Assembly (NCBI GenBank): GCA_958295725.1
Contig: OY282368.1
Span: 2,750,001 to 2,814,000, forward strand
Length of the DNA stretch: 64,000 nucleotides
Direction: 5' to 3'
Source of the DNA: an uncultured Alphaproteobacteria bacterium
Lineage (GTDB): Bacteria > Pseudomonadota > Alphaproteobacteria > UBA2966
The position numbers and the translations under genes are program-made. The notes beneath the pieces were generated by a model that saw only the letters and a list, made by a program, of their open reading frames with translations, ran no database searches and had not been told where the DNA came from. Of the stretch, positions 45,609-53,314 are shown piece after piece; the first letter of the stretch is position 1, and each line of letters begins with the position of its first letter.

Positions 45609-45668
45609 TGGCGCGCGTTCCGTCGGGTTGGATCGGTTCCGGCCGCCGGTGCCCTCTCCGGAACGTCC

Positions 45669-46757
45669 CTATCCGCCCCGGATCGATTCCCACGTCTCGC
45701 GCGCGATGCTCAGCATCTCGCGCTCGCGTTCCGTGTCGATGGAGACGGCGACCGTCATGCCGGCGCGTAGCGGCGGTCTGTCATCGCTCCGCGCGACGAC
45801 GATCCGGACAGGCAGCCGTTGAACGACCTTGACCCAGTTCCCGGTGGCGTTCTGCGGGGGCAGGATCGAGAACTCGGCGCCGGTCGCGGCGCTGATCGAG
45901 TCGACCCGGCCTTCCCACAGAACGCCGGGGTAGGCGTCGACCTCGACCGTCGCCCTTTGTCCGACGACCACGTGCGTGAGCTGCGTTTCCTTGAGATTCG
46001 CCTCGACCCAGTGACCCTCGCTTTCGATGACGCTGAAGACCGGCGCGCCGTCCTCGACCCACTCGCCGGGCTGAAGCTGCATACGGCTGACGATGCCGTT
46101 CGCCGGCGCCGACACCGTGGAGTAGCCGAGCATCAGCCTGGCCTGGTCCCGTTCTGCCTCGGCCTCGAGATAGTCGGGATGCCGTTCCACGGGTATCCGC
46201 GGATCACCGCCCAGATCCGCCACGACCCGGCGGATCTTCTGCCGCAAGACGCGGACGGTTTGCCGGGACGTGGCGAGCTCGTTCTCCGCCTCGTCGAGCC
46301 TGACGGCCGACGCCACGCCCCGCTTCCGCAACTGTTGCTGGCGTTCGTACTGCCGCTTCAGGAACTTCTGGCGTTCGAGGACCTCGCCGATCTCGGCCTC
46401 GATCTGGGCATGTTCGGCCCGTTTCGACTCGAACTCGTTGCGCACCGCGAGGAGTCGGGCTTCCGCCCGGTCGACGGCGATGTGCAGCGGTTTCGGGTCG
46501 ATCTGGAAGAGGACGTCGCCCGCCCCGACGAACTGGTTGTCTTCGACCTTCACGTCGATGACCCGGCCCGAGATGTTCGGGGAGATCGCGATCATGTCGG
46601 TCTTGATGTAAGCGTTCTCGGTCGTGACGTAGCGACCGCCGAGGGCGTACCAGTAGAGACCGCCGATCACGGCCGCCACCGGGACGATCAGCAACAGGGC
46701 GACGCGGACGAATCCACGCCCGCGCCATCGCCTGGGTTGTGGCAGCTCGTCCGACAC
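45669..46757 (-). CDS. EmrA/HlyD-type membrane fusion protein
   Basis: A 362-residue periplasmic adaptor. One membrane span lies at about residues 17-37, followed by the biotinyl-like half motif TTENAYIKTDMIAISPNISGRV, a coiled coil (about 85-200) and the second half TVSAPANGIVSRMQLQPGEWV. The beta-barrel includes VGQRATVEVDAYPG. It starts with GTG and lies first in the emrAB pair. Confidence 0.9.
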   Translation of the reverse strand: MSDELPQPRRWRGRGFVRVALLLIVPVAAVIGGLYWYALGGRYVTTENAYIKTDMIAISPNISGRVIDVKVEDNQFVGAGDVLFQIDPKPLHIAVDRAEARLLAVRNEFESKRAEHAQIEAEIGEVLERQKFLKRQYERQQQLRKRGVASAVRLDEAENELATSRQTVRVLRQKIRRVVADLGGDPRIPVERHPDYLEAEAERDQARLMLGYSTVSAPANGIVSRMQLQPGEWVEDGAPVFSVIESEGHWVEANLKETQLTHVVVGQRATVEVDAYPGVLWEGRVDSISAATGAEFSILPPQNATGNWVKVVQRLPVRIVVARSDDRPPLRAGMTVAVSIDTEREREMLSIARETWESIRGG

Positions 46758-46861
46758 TACGTCGTTGACCCTCCGAAACCCGTCCTCATGCCCGACTCAC
46801 GGCACCGCCGCGACGCCCTGTCCATCCACGCTATGGCGGCCCCCGCCGGACCCGGTCCGCC

Positions 46862-47620
46862 CTAATGCGCATAGCGCTTCATGCCGCCGTCGACCTCGAT
46901 CACGGTTCCGGTGACGTAACGCGCGATGGGCGAGCACAGGAACACGATCATGCAGGCGATATCTTCCGGTTCGCCGAAATATCCCATGGGGATGTTCGCC
47001 TCCGCGAACTGCCGGCGGCTTTCCTCGGTCGGGTGCAGCCGTTTCACGACCTGCTCGCTCATGATCCGTCCGGGACAGACGCAGTTGGAGGTGATCCCGT
47101 CGGCGCCCGCCTGGTTGGCGAGCCCCTTGGACCAAGCCTGGATGGCGGCCTTGGCGGCGGTCGCCGCGCTGGCAGCCGGGGGCTCCTGAGTGCCCGTCAG
47201 GTTGACGATACGGCCGAACTTCCGTTCTCGCATACCGGGGAGGAAGGCGCTCGTCAGCCGCCGCGTGGGGACGAAATTCAAATCGAAGAGGTTGTCCCAG
47301 ACTTCGTCCGGGGCATCCATCGGCGACGCCGCGGCGGCGCCCACGTTGTTGACCAGGACGTCGAGCCGGCCGTAGGCGTCGTACACCGCCTTCCGGATCG
47401 CTTCGGGAGCCTCCTTCCCGGTGACGTCCGTGGCGATGATCGTGGGCCTCTCGCCGCCGTCAGCCACGATCTCGTCGGCGAGCTCGTTCAACAGGTTGTC
47501 TCGCCTCCCGTTGATGGCGACCCTGGCGCCTTCCGCCGCGAGCATCCTGGCGACACCGCGTCCGATTCCCGTGCCGGCGCCGGTCACCAGGCACGGCCGG
47601 TCCTTGAGCTGCAGTTTCAT
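46862..47620 (-). CDS. SDR-family protein lacking the catalytic tyrosine
   Basis: A 252-residue short-chain dehydrogenase/reductase fold. The cofactor motif TGAGTGIGRG is at residues 13-22, and NNVG and the C-terminal GTVIEVDGG are normal. The active-site YxxxK is replaced: the sequence around the lysine is SAATAAKAA, with Ala at the Tyr position, and the usual catalytic Ser is a Thr in LTGT. The lysine remains. Either the protein is not a classical reductase or it uses a different acid. No obvious operon partner. Confidence 0.85.
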   Translation of the reverse strand: MKLQLKDRPCLVTGAGTGIGRGVARMLAAEGARVAINGRRDNLLNELADEIVADGGERPTIIATDVTGKEAPEAIRKAVYDAYGRLDVLVNNVGAAAASPMDAPDEVWDNLFDLNFVPTRRLTSAFLPGMRERKFGRIVNLTGTQEPPAASAATAAKAAIQAWSKGLANQAGADGITSNCVCPGRIMSEQVVKRLHPTEESRRQFAEANIPMGYFGEPEDIACMIVFLCSPIARYVTGTVIEVDGGMKRYAH

Positions 47621-47783
47621 CTCTTCCCCTTTCGAGTACCGTGTGGCGGTGGCGAAGGCGAAGCCGGTATCCTTGGCGAGCCCCCGCCGACACGCTTCAC
47701 CTTATGACGAATTCGGCGCGGGTTCGCAACCGGCCCTCTCGGGAACGGTCCGCGACCGCGCCGTCGGGGCGGCCGCGGTCGGA

Positions 47784-48749
47784 TCAGGGGTTCCGCGAGA
47801 GGCAGGACGCGAGCGACCCGGCGATGCGCCGCATCAACGCGAAGTAGGCGTCTTCGCCCGGCGGAATGTCCGCGCCCAGCGGATCGAGGACATCCGCGGC
47901 GGCTCCGGTTCCCTCGATAACCGTTCGCACGAGCCTGGGCTCGAACTGGGGCTCGCGGAAGACGCATCTCGCGCCGGAATCGACGATTTCGCGGCGCAGC
48001 TCGCGCAGCCGCGAAGCACCGGGGGCGCGACCCGTATGAACCGAGACCGACCCGATGGCGTTCAGGCCGAATCGCGCCTCGAGATACTGGTACGCGTCGT
48101 GAAAGACGACGTAGGGCACCCGCTTCACGGGCGAGAGCGTCGTGGCGAGCTCGTTCTCCAGCGTCGCGAGCCGGGCCGCGAGATCGTGGGCGTTTTCGCG
48201 ATAGCGGACGGCGTTCCCGGGATCCGCCTCCGCGAGAACCCGCGCCACGGTCTCGGCGATGGCGATGGCGTTCCGCGGATCGAGCCAGATATGACCGTCC
48301 TCGTGGCCATGCCCGTGATCGTGGTCGTGGTCGTGGTCGCGCCCGCTTCTGCGCACCTTCCAGACGCCGCCTTCGCGGGCGGGAAGAACGCGGACGTCCG
48401 GTGCCTCCAGCAACGCGACGACGCGGGCCCGCGCGGCCTCCTCGAGAGTCGTGACCAGGAAATGCTCGACCGTCTCGCCGACCCAGAAGACCACGTCGGC
48501 ATTGGCGAGAGCGCGCGCTTCCGACGGCCGCAAGGCATGACGATGGGGCGACGCGACGCCGCGGACCAGAAGACGCGGCGCGCCGACGCCCTTCATCACC
48601 CCGGCGACCAACGAGTGAAGCGGCTTGATCGACACGACGACACGCGGCGCGTCCGCGTGGACCGGCCCCGCCACGAGCAAGCCGGCGAGGACCGGGAGGC
48701 CGACAGCCCATGCCCTGACGCCGGCGCGCGCGGCCATGGTCCGTCTCAT
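47784..48749 (-). CDS. znuA: Zinc ABC transporter substrate-binding protein
   Basis: A 321-residue periplasmic zinc receptor. A signal peptide ends near VHADAPR. The cluster A-1 fold begins VVSIKPLHSLVAGVM with one ligand His, and SPHRHALRPSEARAL holds another. A His-rich loop (RDHDHDHDHGHGHEDGH) precedes the strand IWLDPRNAIA. The 5' end carries a 24-bp duplication that creates two in-frame ATGs and two GGAG sites, so the start could be at 48749, 48773 or 48788. It is divergent from zur and znuCB. Confidence 0.92.
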   Translation of the reverse strand: MRRTMAARAGVRAWAVGLPVLAGLLVAGPVHADAPRVVVSIKPLHSLVAGVMKGVGAPRLLVRGVASPHRHALRPSEARALANADVVFWVGETVEHFLVTTLEEAARARVVALLEAPDVRVLPAREGGVWKVRRSGRDHDHDHDHGHGHEDGHIWLDPRNAIAIAETVARVLAEADPGNAVRYRENAHDLAARLATLENELATTLSPVKRVPYVVFHDAYQYLEARFGLNAIGSVSVHTGRAPGASRLRELRREIVDSGARCVFREPQFEPRLVRTVIEGTGAAADVLDPLGADIPPGEDAYFALMRRIAGSLASCLSRNP

Positions 48750-48789
48750 CGGCTGGTTCTCCATGGTTGTCATTGGCTGGTTCTCCATG

Positions 48790-48900
48790 GTTGATGTCAG
48801 GATATAACAATCGTTGAGATAGTGAATGATATAATGTAATGTTCGAGATGGTCAATCTTCTCGCTTATCCCATCCCCTTCGCTCATCCCGGAGAGAGGTC
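48790..48900. promoter_or_regulatory. Divergent znuA / zur promoter region with a likely Zur operator
   Basis: A distinctly AT-rich gap between znuA and zur. It contains GGATATAACAATCG and GATATAATGTAATGTTC, partly complementary TATAACA/TGTTATA-like halves as in alphaproteobacterial Zur boxes. Zinc-bound Zur would repress both divergent units. The exact operator cannot be fixed by eye. A GGAGAGAGG ribosome site for zur ends the region. Confidence 0.45.
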
Positions 48901-49395
48901 GTGACGGACAGGAGCGTACTCAGCGATTTCAAGCCGGGAGATCACGACCACGAGGCGTGCGTCGCCGTGGCGCTGGACACCGCGTCGACCGTTTGCCGGG
49001 AACGGGGGGTGCGTCTGACCCCGCTCAGGCGGCGGGTTCTGGAACTGGTCTGGCGGCGGCACGTGCCGTCCGGGGCCTACGATCTCCTGGGGGCCCTGCG
49101 GAGCGACGGGCGCCGGGCCGACCCGCCGACGGTGTACAGGGCGCTCGATTTCCTCGTCGAGAACGGTTTCGTCCACCGCCTCGAGTCCCTCAACGCCTAT
49201 GTCGGGTGCGGCGGGCCCGGGCGCGCGCACAACGGGCAGTTCCTCATCTGCGACAGTTGCGGCCGGGTGGCCGAACTGGAAGATCACGCCATCAGCGAGA
49301 TCATACGCGAGAAGGCGGACGCCCTCGGGTTTCACGCCGGTTGGCAGACCGTCGAGGTGATCGGGCTGTGCGGCGAGTGCCTCGGGCGCGTGTGA
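48901..49395 (+). CDS. zur: Zinc uptake regulator, Fur family
   Basis: A 164-residue Fur-type repressor. The winged helix RRRVLELVWRRHVPSGAYDLL and PTVYRALDFLVENGFVHRLES are at about residues 44-100. The metal sites include the structural cysteine pairs CDSC and CGEC, plus histidines in the middle. Co-location with znuABC and the NAYVGCG motif support Zur rather than Fur. It starts at GTG 48901 with a strong ribosome site and is transcribed with znuC and znuB. Confidence 0.92.
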   Translation: MTDRSVLSDFKPGDHDHEACVAVALDTASTVCRERGVRLTPLRRRVLELVWRRHVPSGAYDLLGALRSDGRRADPPTVYRALDFLVENGFVHRLESLNAYVGCGGPGRAHNGQFLICDSCGRVAELEDHAISEIIREKADALGFHAGWQTVEVIGLCGECLGRV

Positions 49396-49402
49396 ACCCG
49401 GC

Positions 49403-50176
49403 ATGCGCCGCGAAACCCCGCCTGAACGGTTGATCGAGGTGCGCGGCGCGAGCGTCCGGCACAACGGCCGCGCGACGCTCGACACGGTCGACGTCACGAT
49501 ACGCGCGGGCGAGATCATGACCCTGATCGGACCGAACGGGGCGGGCAAGACCACCTTGGTCAAGGTCGCCCTGGGCCTCACGGAAGCGGATTCCGGTACC
49601 GTGCGCAGGAAACCCGGGTTGCGGATCGGCTACATGCCTCAGCACCTGACGGCCGACCGCGCCCTGCCCATCACCGTGCGCCGGTTCCTGGCGCTCGGAG
49701 GCCGGCGGTACGCGGATCGAGCACACGGGGCGCTCGCCGAGGTCGGCGTCGCCTACGCCATAGACAGCCCGTTCCAGTCCCTGTCGGGCGGGGAGTCGCG
49801 GCGTGTCCTGCTCGCCCGGGCCCTGCTCCGGGAGCCGGAGCTTCTCGTGCTCGACGAACCCAGCGCCGGGATCGACGTCGTGGGCCAGGGCGAACTCTAC
49901 GACCTGATCCGCGGGATTCGGGACGAGCGCGGTTGCGGCGTCCTCCTGGTGTCGCACGACCTGCACCTCGTCATGGCGGCGACCGACCGGGTGTTGTGCC
50001 TGAACCGCCACATCTGCTGCGCCGGGCGGCCCGAGGCGGTCGTCCGGCATCCGGAGTATCTGGCGCTGTTCGGGGCCGGTCCGCGCCACACGCTGGCCGT
50101 GTATACGCACGAGCACGACCATCGTCACGACCTCGCCGGCAGGGCCGCGGACCGCGCCGGTGGCGAGCATGGATGA
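49403..50176 (+). CDS. znuC: Zinc ABC transporter ATP-binding protein
   Basis: A 257-residue ABC ATPase. Walker A is LIGPNGAGKTTL near residue 42, the signature is SLSGGESRR, Walker B is LLVLDEPSAGID, and the switch His is in VSHDLHLV. The C-terminal tail is His-rich (HEHDHRHD), common in zinc-uptake ATPases. It follows zur by 7 bp and overlaps znuB. Confidence 0.94.
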   Translation: MRRETPPERLIEVRGASVRHNGRATLDTVDVTIRAGEIMTLIGPNGAGKTTLVKVALGLTEADSGTVRRKPGLRIGYMPQHLTADRALPITVRRFLALGGRRYADRAHGALAEVGVAYAIDSPFQSLSGGESRRVLLARALLREPELLVLDEPSAGIDVVGQGELYDLIRGIRDERGCGVLLVSHDLHLVMAATDRVLCLNRHICCAGRPEAVVRHPEYLALFGAGPRHTLAVYTHEHDHRHDLAGRAADRAGGEHG

Positions 50177-50960
50177 CTTCTTCGTCCGGGCGGTCGTCGC
50201 GGGTCTCGGCGTCGCCGTCGTCGCGGCGCCGGTGGGATGTTTCGTCGTCTGGCGCCGCATGGCCTATTTCGGAGCGGCTCTCGCCCACGCCGCCCTCCTC
50301 GGGATCGCGGTCGGAGTCCTCCTGTCGATCGACCTCGTGCTCGCCGTCACCGCCGTCTGCGTGCTGATCGCCGTCGCCCTGTTCGCGTTGCAGCGTCGGC
50401 GGACGCTCTCCGACGATACGTTGCTGGGCATTCTCGCCCATGCGGCCCTCGCGGCGGGCCTGATATCGGTGGCGTTCCTGGAAACGGTGCGGGTCGATCT
50501 CATGGCCTACCTGTTCGGAGACATCCTCGCGGTCACGGGTGCGGACGTCGCCTGGATCTGGATCGGCGGCCCGGTCGTGCTGGCCTGTCTCGCAGCGGTC
50601 TGGCGCCCGCTCCTGTCGATCGCCGTCCACGAGGACCTCGCACGGGTCGAGGGCCTGCCGGTCGCCCGGCTCCGTCTCCTCTTCATGGTGCTTCTCGCCG
50701 CCGTGATCGCGGTGGCGATGAAGATCGTCGGGGTCTTGCTGATCGTCTCCCTGTTGATCATTCCGCCGGCGGCGGCCCGCCGCTTCGCGTCGACGCCCGA
50801 GGAAATGGCCATCCTCGGCGCCGTCGCCGGTTGCGTCTCGGTCGCCGGCGGTCTGGCGGCGTCCCTGCGGTGGGATACGCCGGCCGGGCCCTCGATCGTC
50901 GCCGTCGCGTCGTTGCTGTTCTTCGCGACGATCCTGTCGCCGCGCCGGCGGCCCGGTTGA
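50169..50960 (+). CDS. znuB: Zinc ABC transporter permease
   Basis: A 263-residue inner-membrane permease with seven or eight hydrophobic spans, including VGCFVVWRRMAYFGAALAHA with the conserved ABC-3 family arginine and serine/alanine pattern, and VGVLLIVSLLIIPPAAARRF near the end. The ATG at 50169 overlaps znuC by 8 bp; a GTG at 50160 would add three residues. Confidence 0.94.
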   Translation: MDDFFVRAVVAGLGVAVVAAPVGCFVVWRRMAYFGAALAHAALLGIAVGVLLSIDLVLAVTAVCVLIAVALFALQRRRTLSDDTLLGILAHAALAAGLISVAFLETVRVDLMAYLFGDILAVTGADVAWIWIGGPVVLACLAAVWRPLLSIAVHEDLARVEGLPVARLRLLFMVLLAAVIAVAMKIVGVLLIVSLLIIPPAAARRFASTPEEMAILGAVAGCVSVAGGLAASLRWDTPAGPSIVAVASLLFFATILSPRRRPG

Positions 50961-50993
50961 ACCGTCGACGCTTCCGGGTCGAGGCCCGCCGGG

Positions 50994-52313
50994 TCAACAG
51001 TCGAGCGTGCGCTCGCGCTCCCAGTCGGTGAGGTGGCCGGCGTAACTCCGCCAGTCGTTCATCCGCAGCTTGACGTAGCTGTCGACCGACTCGTCGCCGA
51101 TCCCGGCGCGGACGATCTTGCTCTTGTCGAGCTCGCGCAGGGCGTCGAGCAGGTTCTCCGGCAGCTTCCGCGCGCGCAGACGGCGAAGGTCCGAGGCGCT
51201 CCGGTGCTCGTACATGTTGATGTCGAGCCGCTTGCCCGGATCGCGCGTGTTCTCGATGCCGTCGAGCCCCGCCGCCAGCAGGCCGGCCTGGAGCAGATAC
51301 GGGTTGGCCGCCCCGTCCATGAGGCGGAACTCGAAGCGTCCGGCGTCCGGAATACGAACCATGTGGGTCCGGTTGTTCCCGCTCCAGGTCACGGCGTTCG
51401 GCGACCAGCTGGCGCCGGACACGGTGGCCGGCGCGTTGATGCGCTTGTAGGAGTTGACCGTCGGGTTGAAGAAGGCGCACAGGGCGCCGGCCGAGTTGAG
51501 GACCCCGCCGAGGAAGTTGTAGGCGAGCTTCGACAGTCCCATTTCGTCCTTGTTGTCGAGGAAGAGGTTCTTGCGCCCGGCCTTGTCCCACAGCGATGCG
51601 TGGCAGTGGCAGCCGTTGCCCGTCAGCGTGGGGAAAGGCTTCGGCATGAACGTCGCCCGCAGGCCGTGCTTCTCGGCGATGGACTTGACCATGAACTTGA
51701 AGAACGCGTGCCGGTCGGCCGTGGTCAGGCAGTCCGCATAGTCCCAGTTCATTTCGAACTGGCCGTTCGCGTCTTCGTGGTCGTTCTGGTACGGCCCCCA
51801 GCCCAGCTCGTTCATCGCGTCGCAGATCTCGCCGACGACGTCGTAGCGCCGCATCAGCGCCTGCTGGTCGTAGCAGGGCTTCTCCTGGACATCGAACGGA
51901 TCGGAGATCGCCGAGCCGTCCGGCATGATCAGGAAGTATTCGCATTCGACGCCGGTCTTCAGGCGGTAACCCCGCTTGGCGGCCTTCTCGATCTGCCGTT
52001 TCAGGACGACGCGGGGCGAGGCCTCGACTTCCTTGCCGTTCATCCACAGGTCGGCGGCGACCCAGGCCACCTCCTTTTTCCAGGGCAATTGAACGAGGCT
52101 GTCGGGATCGGGAATGCCGAACATGTCGGGATCGGCGGGCGTCATGTCGAGCCACGCCGCGAAGCCGGCGAAGCCGGCGCCGTCCTTCTGCATGTCCCCG
52201 ATCGCGCGGGCGGGCACGAGCTTCGCCCGCAAGCCGCCGAACAGGTCGACGAAGCTGACGAGGAAATACTTGATCTTCCGGTCCTTGGCGACCTTTGCCA
52301 GATCGGCGGCCAT
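50994..52313 (-). CDS. glnT: Type III glutamine synthetase-like protein (GlnT / GmaS group)
   Basis: A 439-residue ATP-grasp ligase of the glutamine synthetase fold. ECEYFLIMPDG and QFEMNWDYADCLTTADRHAFFK hold the metal-binding Glu and His residues, and GNGCHCHASLWD and NPTVNSYKRINAP the catalytic loops. In alphaproteobacteria this type occurs with glutamate-synthase-like genes. There it makes glutamine, or gamma-glutamylmethylamide from methylamine in the N-methylglutamate pathway. Context with the downstream-listed cluster supports either role. Convergent with znuB. Confidence 0.88.
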   Translation of the reverse strand: MAADLAKVAKDRKIKYFLVSFVDLFGGLRAKLVPARAIGDMQKDGAGFAGFAAWLDMTPADPDMFGIPDPDSLVQLPWKKEVAWVAADLWMNGKEVEASPRVVLKRQIEKAAKRGYRLKTGVECEYFLIMPDGSAISDPFDVQEKPCYDQQALMRRYDVVGEICDAMNELGWGPYQNDHEDANGQFEMNWDYADCLTTADRHAFFKFMVKSIAEKHGLRATFMPKPFPTLTGNGCHCHASLWDKAGRKNLFLDNKDEMGLSKLAYNFLGGVLNSAGALCAFFNPTVNSYKRINAPATVSGASWSPNAVTWSGNNRTHMVRIPDAGRFEFRLMDGAANPYLLQAGLLAAGLDGIENTRDPGKRLDINMYEHRSASDLRRLRARKLPENLLDALRELDKSKIVRAGIGDESVDSYVKLRMNDWRSYAGHLTDWERERTLDC

Positions 52314-52479
52314 ATCGACTTTCTCCCTGATGTTGTCGCTGTCTCGATGACGCGCCGGAGTTTAGGGGCTTCGCCGCGACAGGGAAACAGGGGGGCGGCC
52401 CGAACGACTCGACAATGAGGAGTTACATCTTGTAAATCCATACGGAATTTCGTTCCTCTCCACCCGACAGGGGGCAAGA

Positions 52480-52746
52480 ATGACGCGACGGGACGGAAAC
52501 GGGTTGGAAGGCGGGCCGATTCACGCGCAGGTCCTCGACGCGGCCCAGCGCCTGTGTCGCGGGGAGAACCGGACGTTCAGACCCGACGAGATCGTTCGCG
52601 CCTTGCCGCATCTGAACAAGGAGTCGGTGCTAACGCACGTCAGGAGCCGGTGCTGCAAGAACGCCCCGGAGAACCATGCGCGCCGACGGCTGTATTTCCG
52701 CCGCGTGGAGCGGGACGTCTACGAAATACTGCCTCCATTCCGCTGA
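52480..52746 (+). CDS. Small HTH-like protein, DUF7669-type
   Basis: An 88-residue protein. AQRLCRGENRTFRPDEIVRALP, then LTHVRSRCCKNAPENHA and FRRVERDVYEIL follow the pattern of the DUF7669 domain, a compact winged-helix-like module often attached to restriction or DNA-binding proteins. Here it stands alone. It lies directly before a hicB-like frame, in the same phase, which opens right after its TGA. A role as a local regulator is a guess. Confidence 0.55.
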   Translation: MTRRDGNGLEGGPIHAQVLDAAQRLCRGENRTFRPDEIVRALPHLNKESVLTHVRSRCCKNAPENHARRRLYFRRVERDVYEILPPFR

Positions 52747-52809
52747 ACCGGCGACAGGGCACCGGCGCGCGATGCGGAAGAGCTCGACACGCGATCGGCG
52801 ATTCATGCG

Positions 52810-53025
52810 GTGGTCTCGGAAAGCGAGGGCTGGTGCGTGGCGGAATGCCTCGAGGTGGCCGTCGTCACCCAGGGCCGGTCGCTGGACGAAACGCTGACGA
52901 ACCTGCGGAGCGCGTTGACGCTGCATCTCGATGACGAAGAACTCGCGCGGGCCGGTCTGTCACCGGCGCCGCGCCTCGTCGTGAACTACGAAACCGTGGC
53001 CTTCGCTTCCGGGTGCCTCGCCTGA
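52810..53025 (+). CDS. hicB: HicB-type antitoxin
   Basis: A 71-residue protein from a GTG. The partial RNase H-like fold is visible in SESEGWCVAECLEVAVVTQG followed by RSLDETLTNLRSALTLHL, the pattern of HicB antitoxins. The first strand (SAIHAV) lies before the GTG with no recognised start, so the true 5' end is uncertain. HicB neutralises the HicA mRNA interferase and represses its own operon. The partner hicA overlaps its end but is broken. Confidence 0.6.
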   Translation: MVSESEGWCVAECLEVAVVTQGRSLDETLTNLRSALTLHLDDEELARAGLSPAPRLVVNYETVAFASGCLA

Positions 53026-53224
53026 GGCGGCTGACGTCGCGAGAAGTACTGAGCATCCTCGGAGATTTCGGATTCTCGTCCGCACGTCGGCTTCCGGCGA
53101 ACGGCAGGTTCTGACGGTTCCACTCCATTCGCAATTGCCGACCGGCACGGTGCGCGCGATCTATCGACAGGCTTCGCGTTTCATCGCGAGTACGGACCTG
53201 CGACCGCAATTCTTCTCCGAATGA
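53013..53224 (+). pseudogene. hicA: HicA toxin gene, frameshifted with a small deletion
   Basis: The start (PRLRRLTSREVLSILGDFGF) and the end (QVLTVPLHSQLPTGTVRAIY, then RQASRFI) are typical HicA, but they are in different frames. The middle segment that holds the catalytic histidine (QRGSH in relatives) is missing, about 10-12 residues. The frame from the GTG at 53013 stops after about 33 codons. It overlaps hicB by 13 bp. The toxin should be inactive. Confidence 0.65.
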
Positions 53225-53314
53225 GACGAAGTGTGGTCCCGATGCCGTTACCGCCCGCGGCCAGGCTCTCGCCAGGGCGGCGCCGGTTTCGTCGCGCCCG
53301 GGCGCGGGCGGCGC

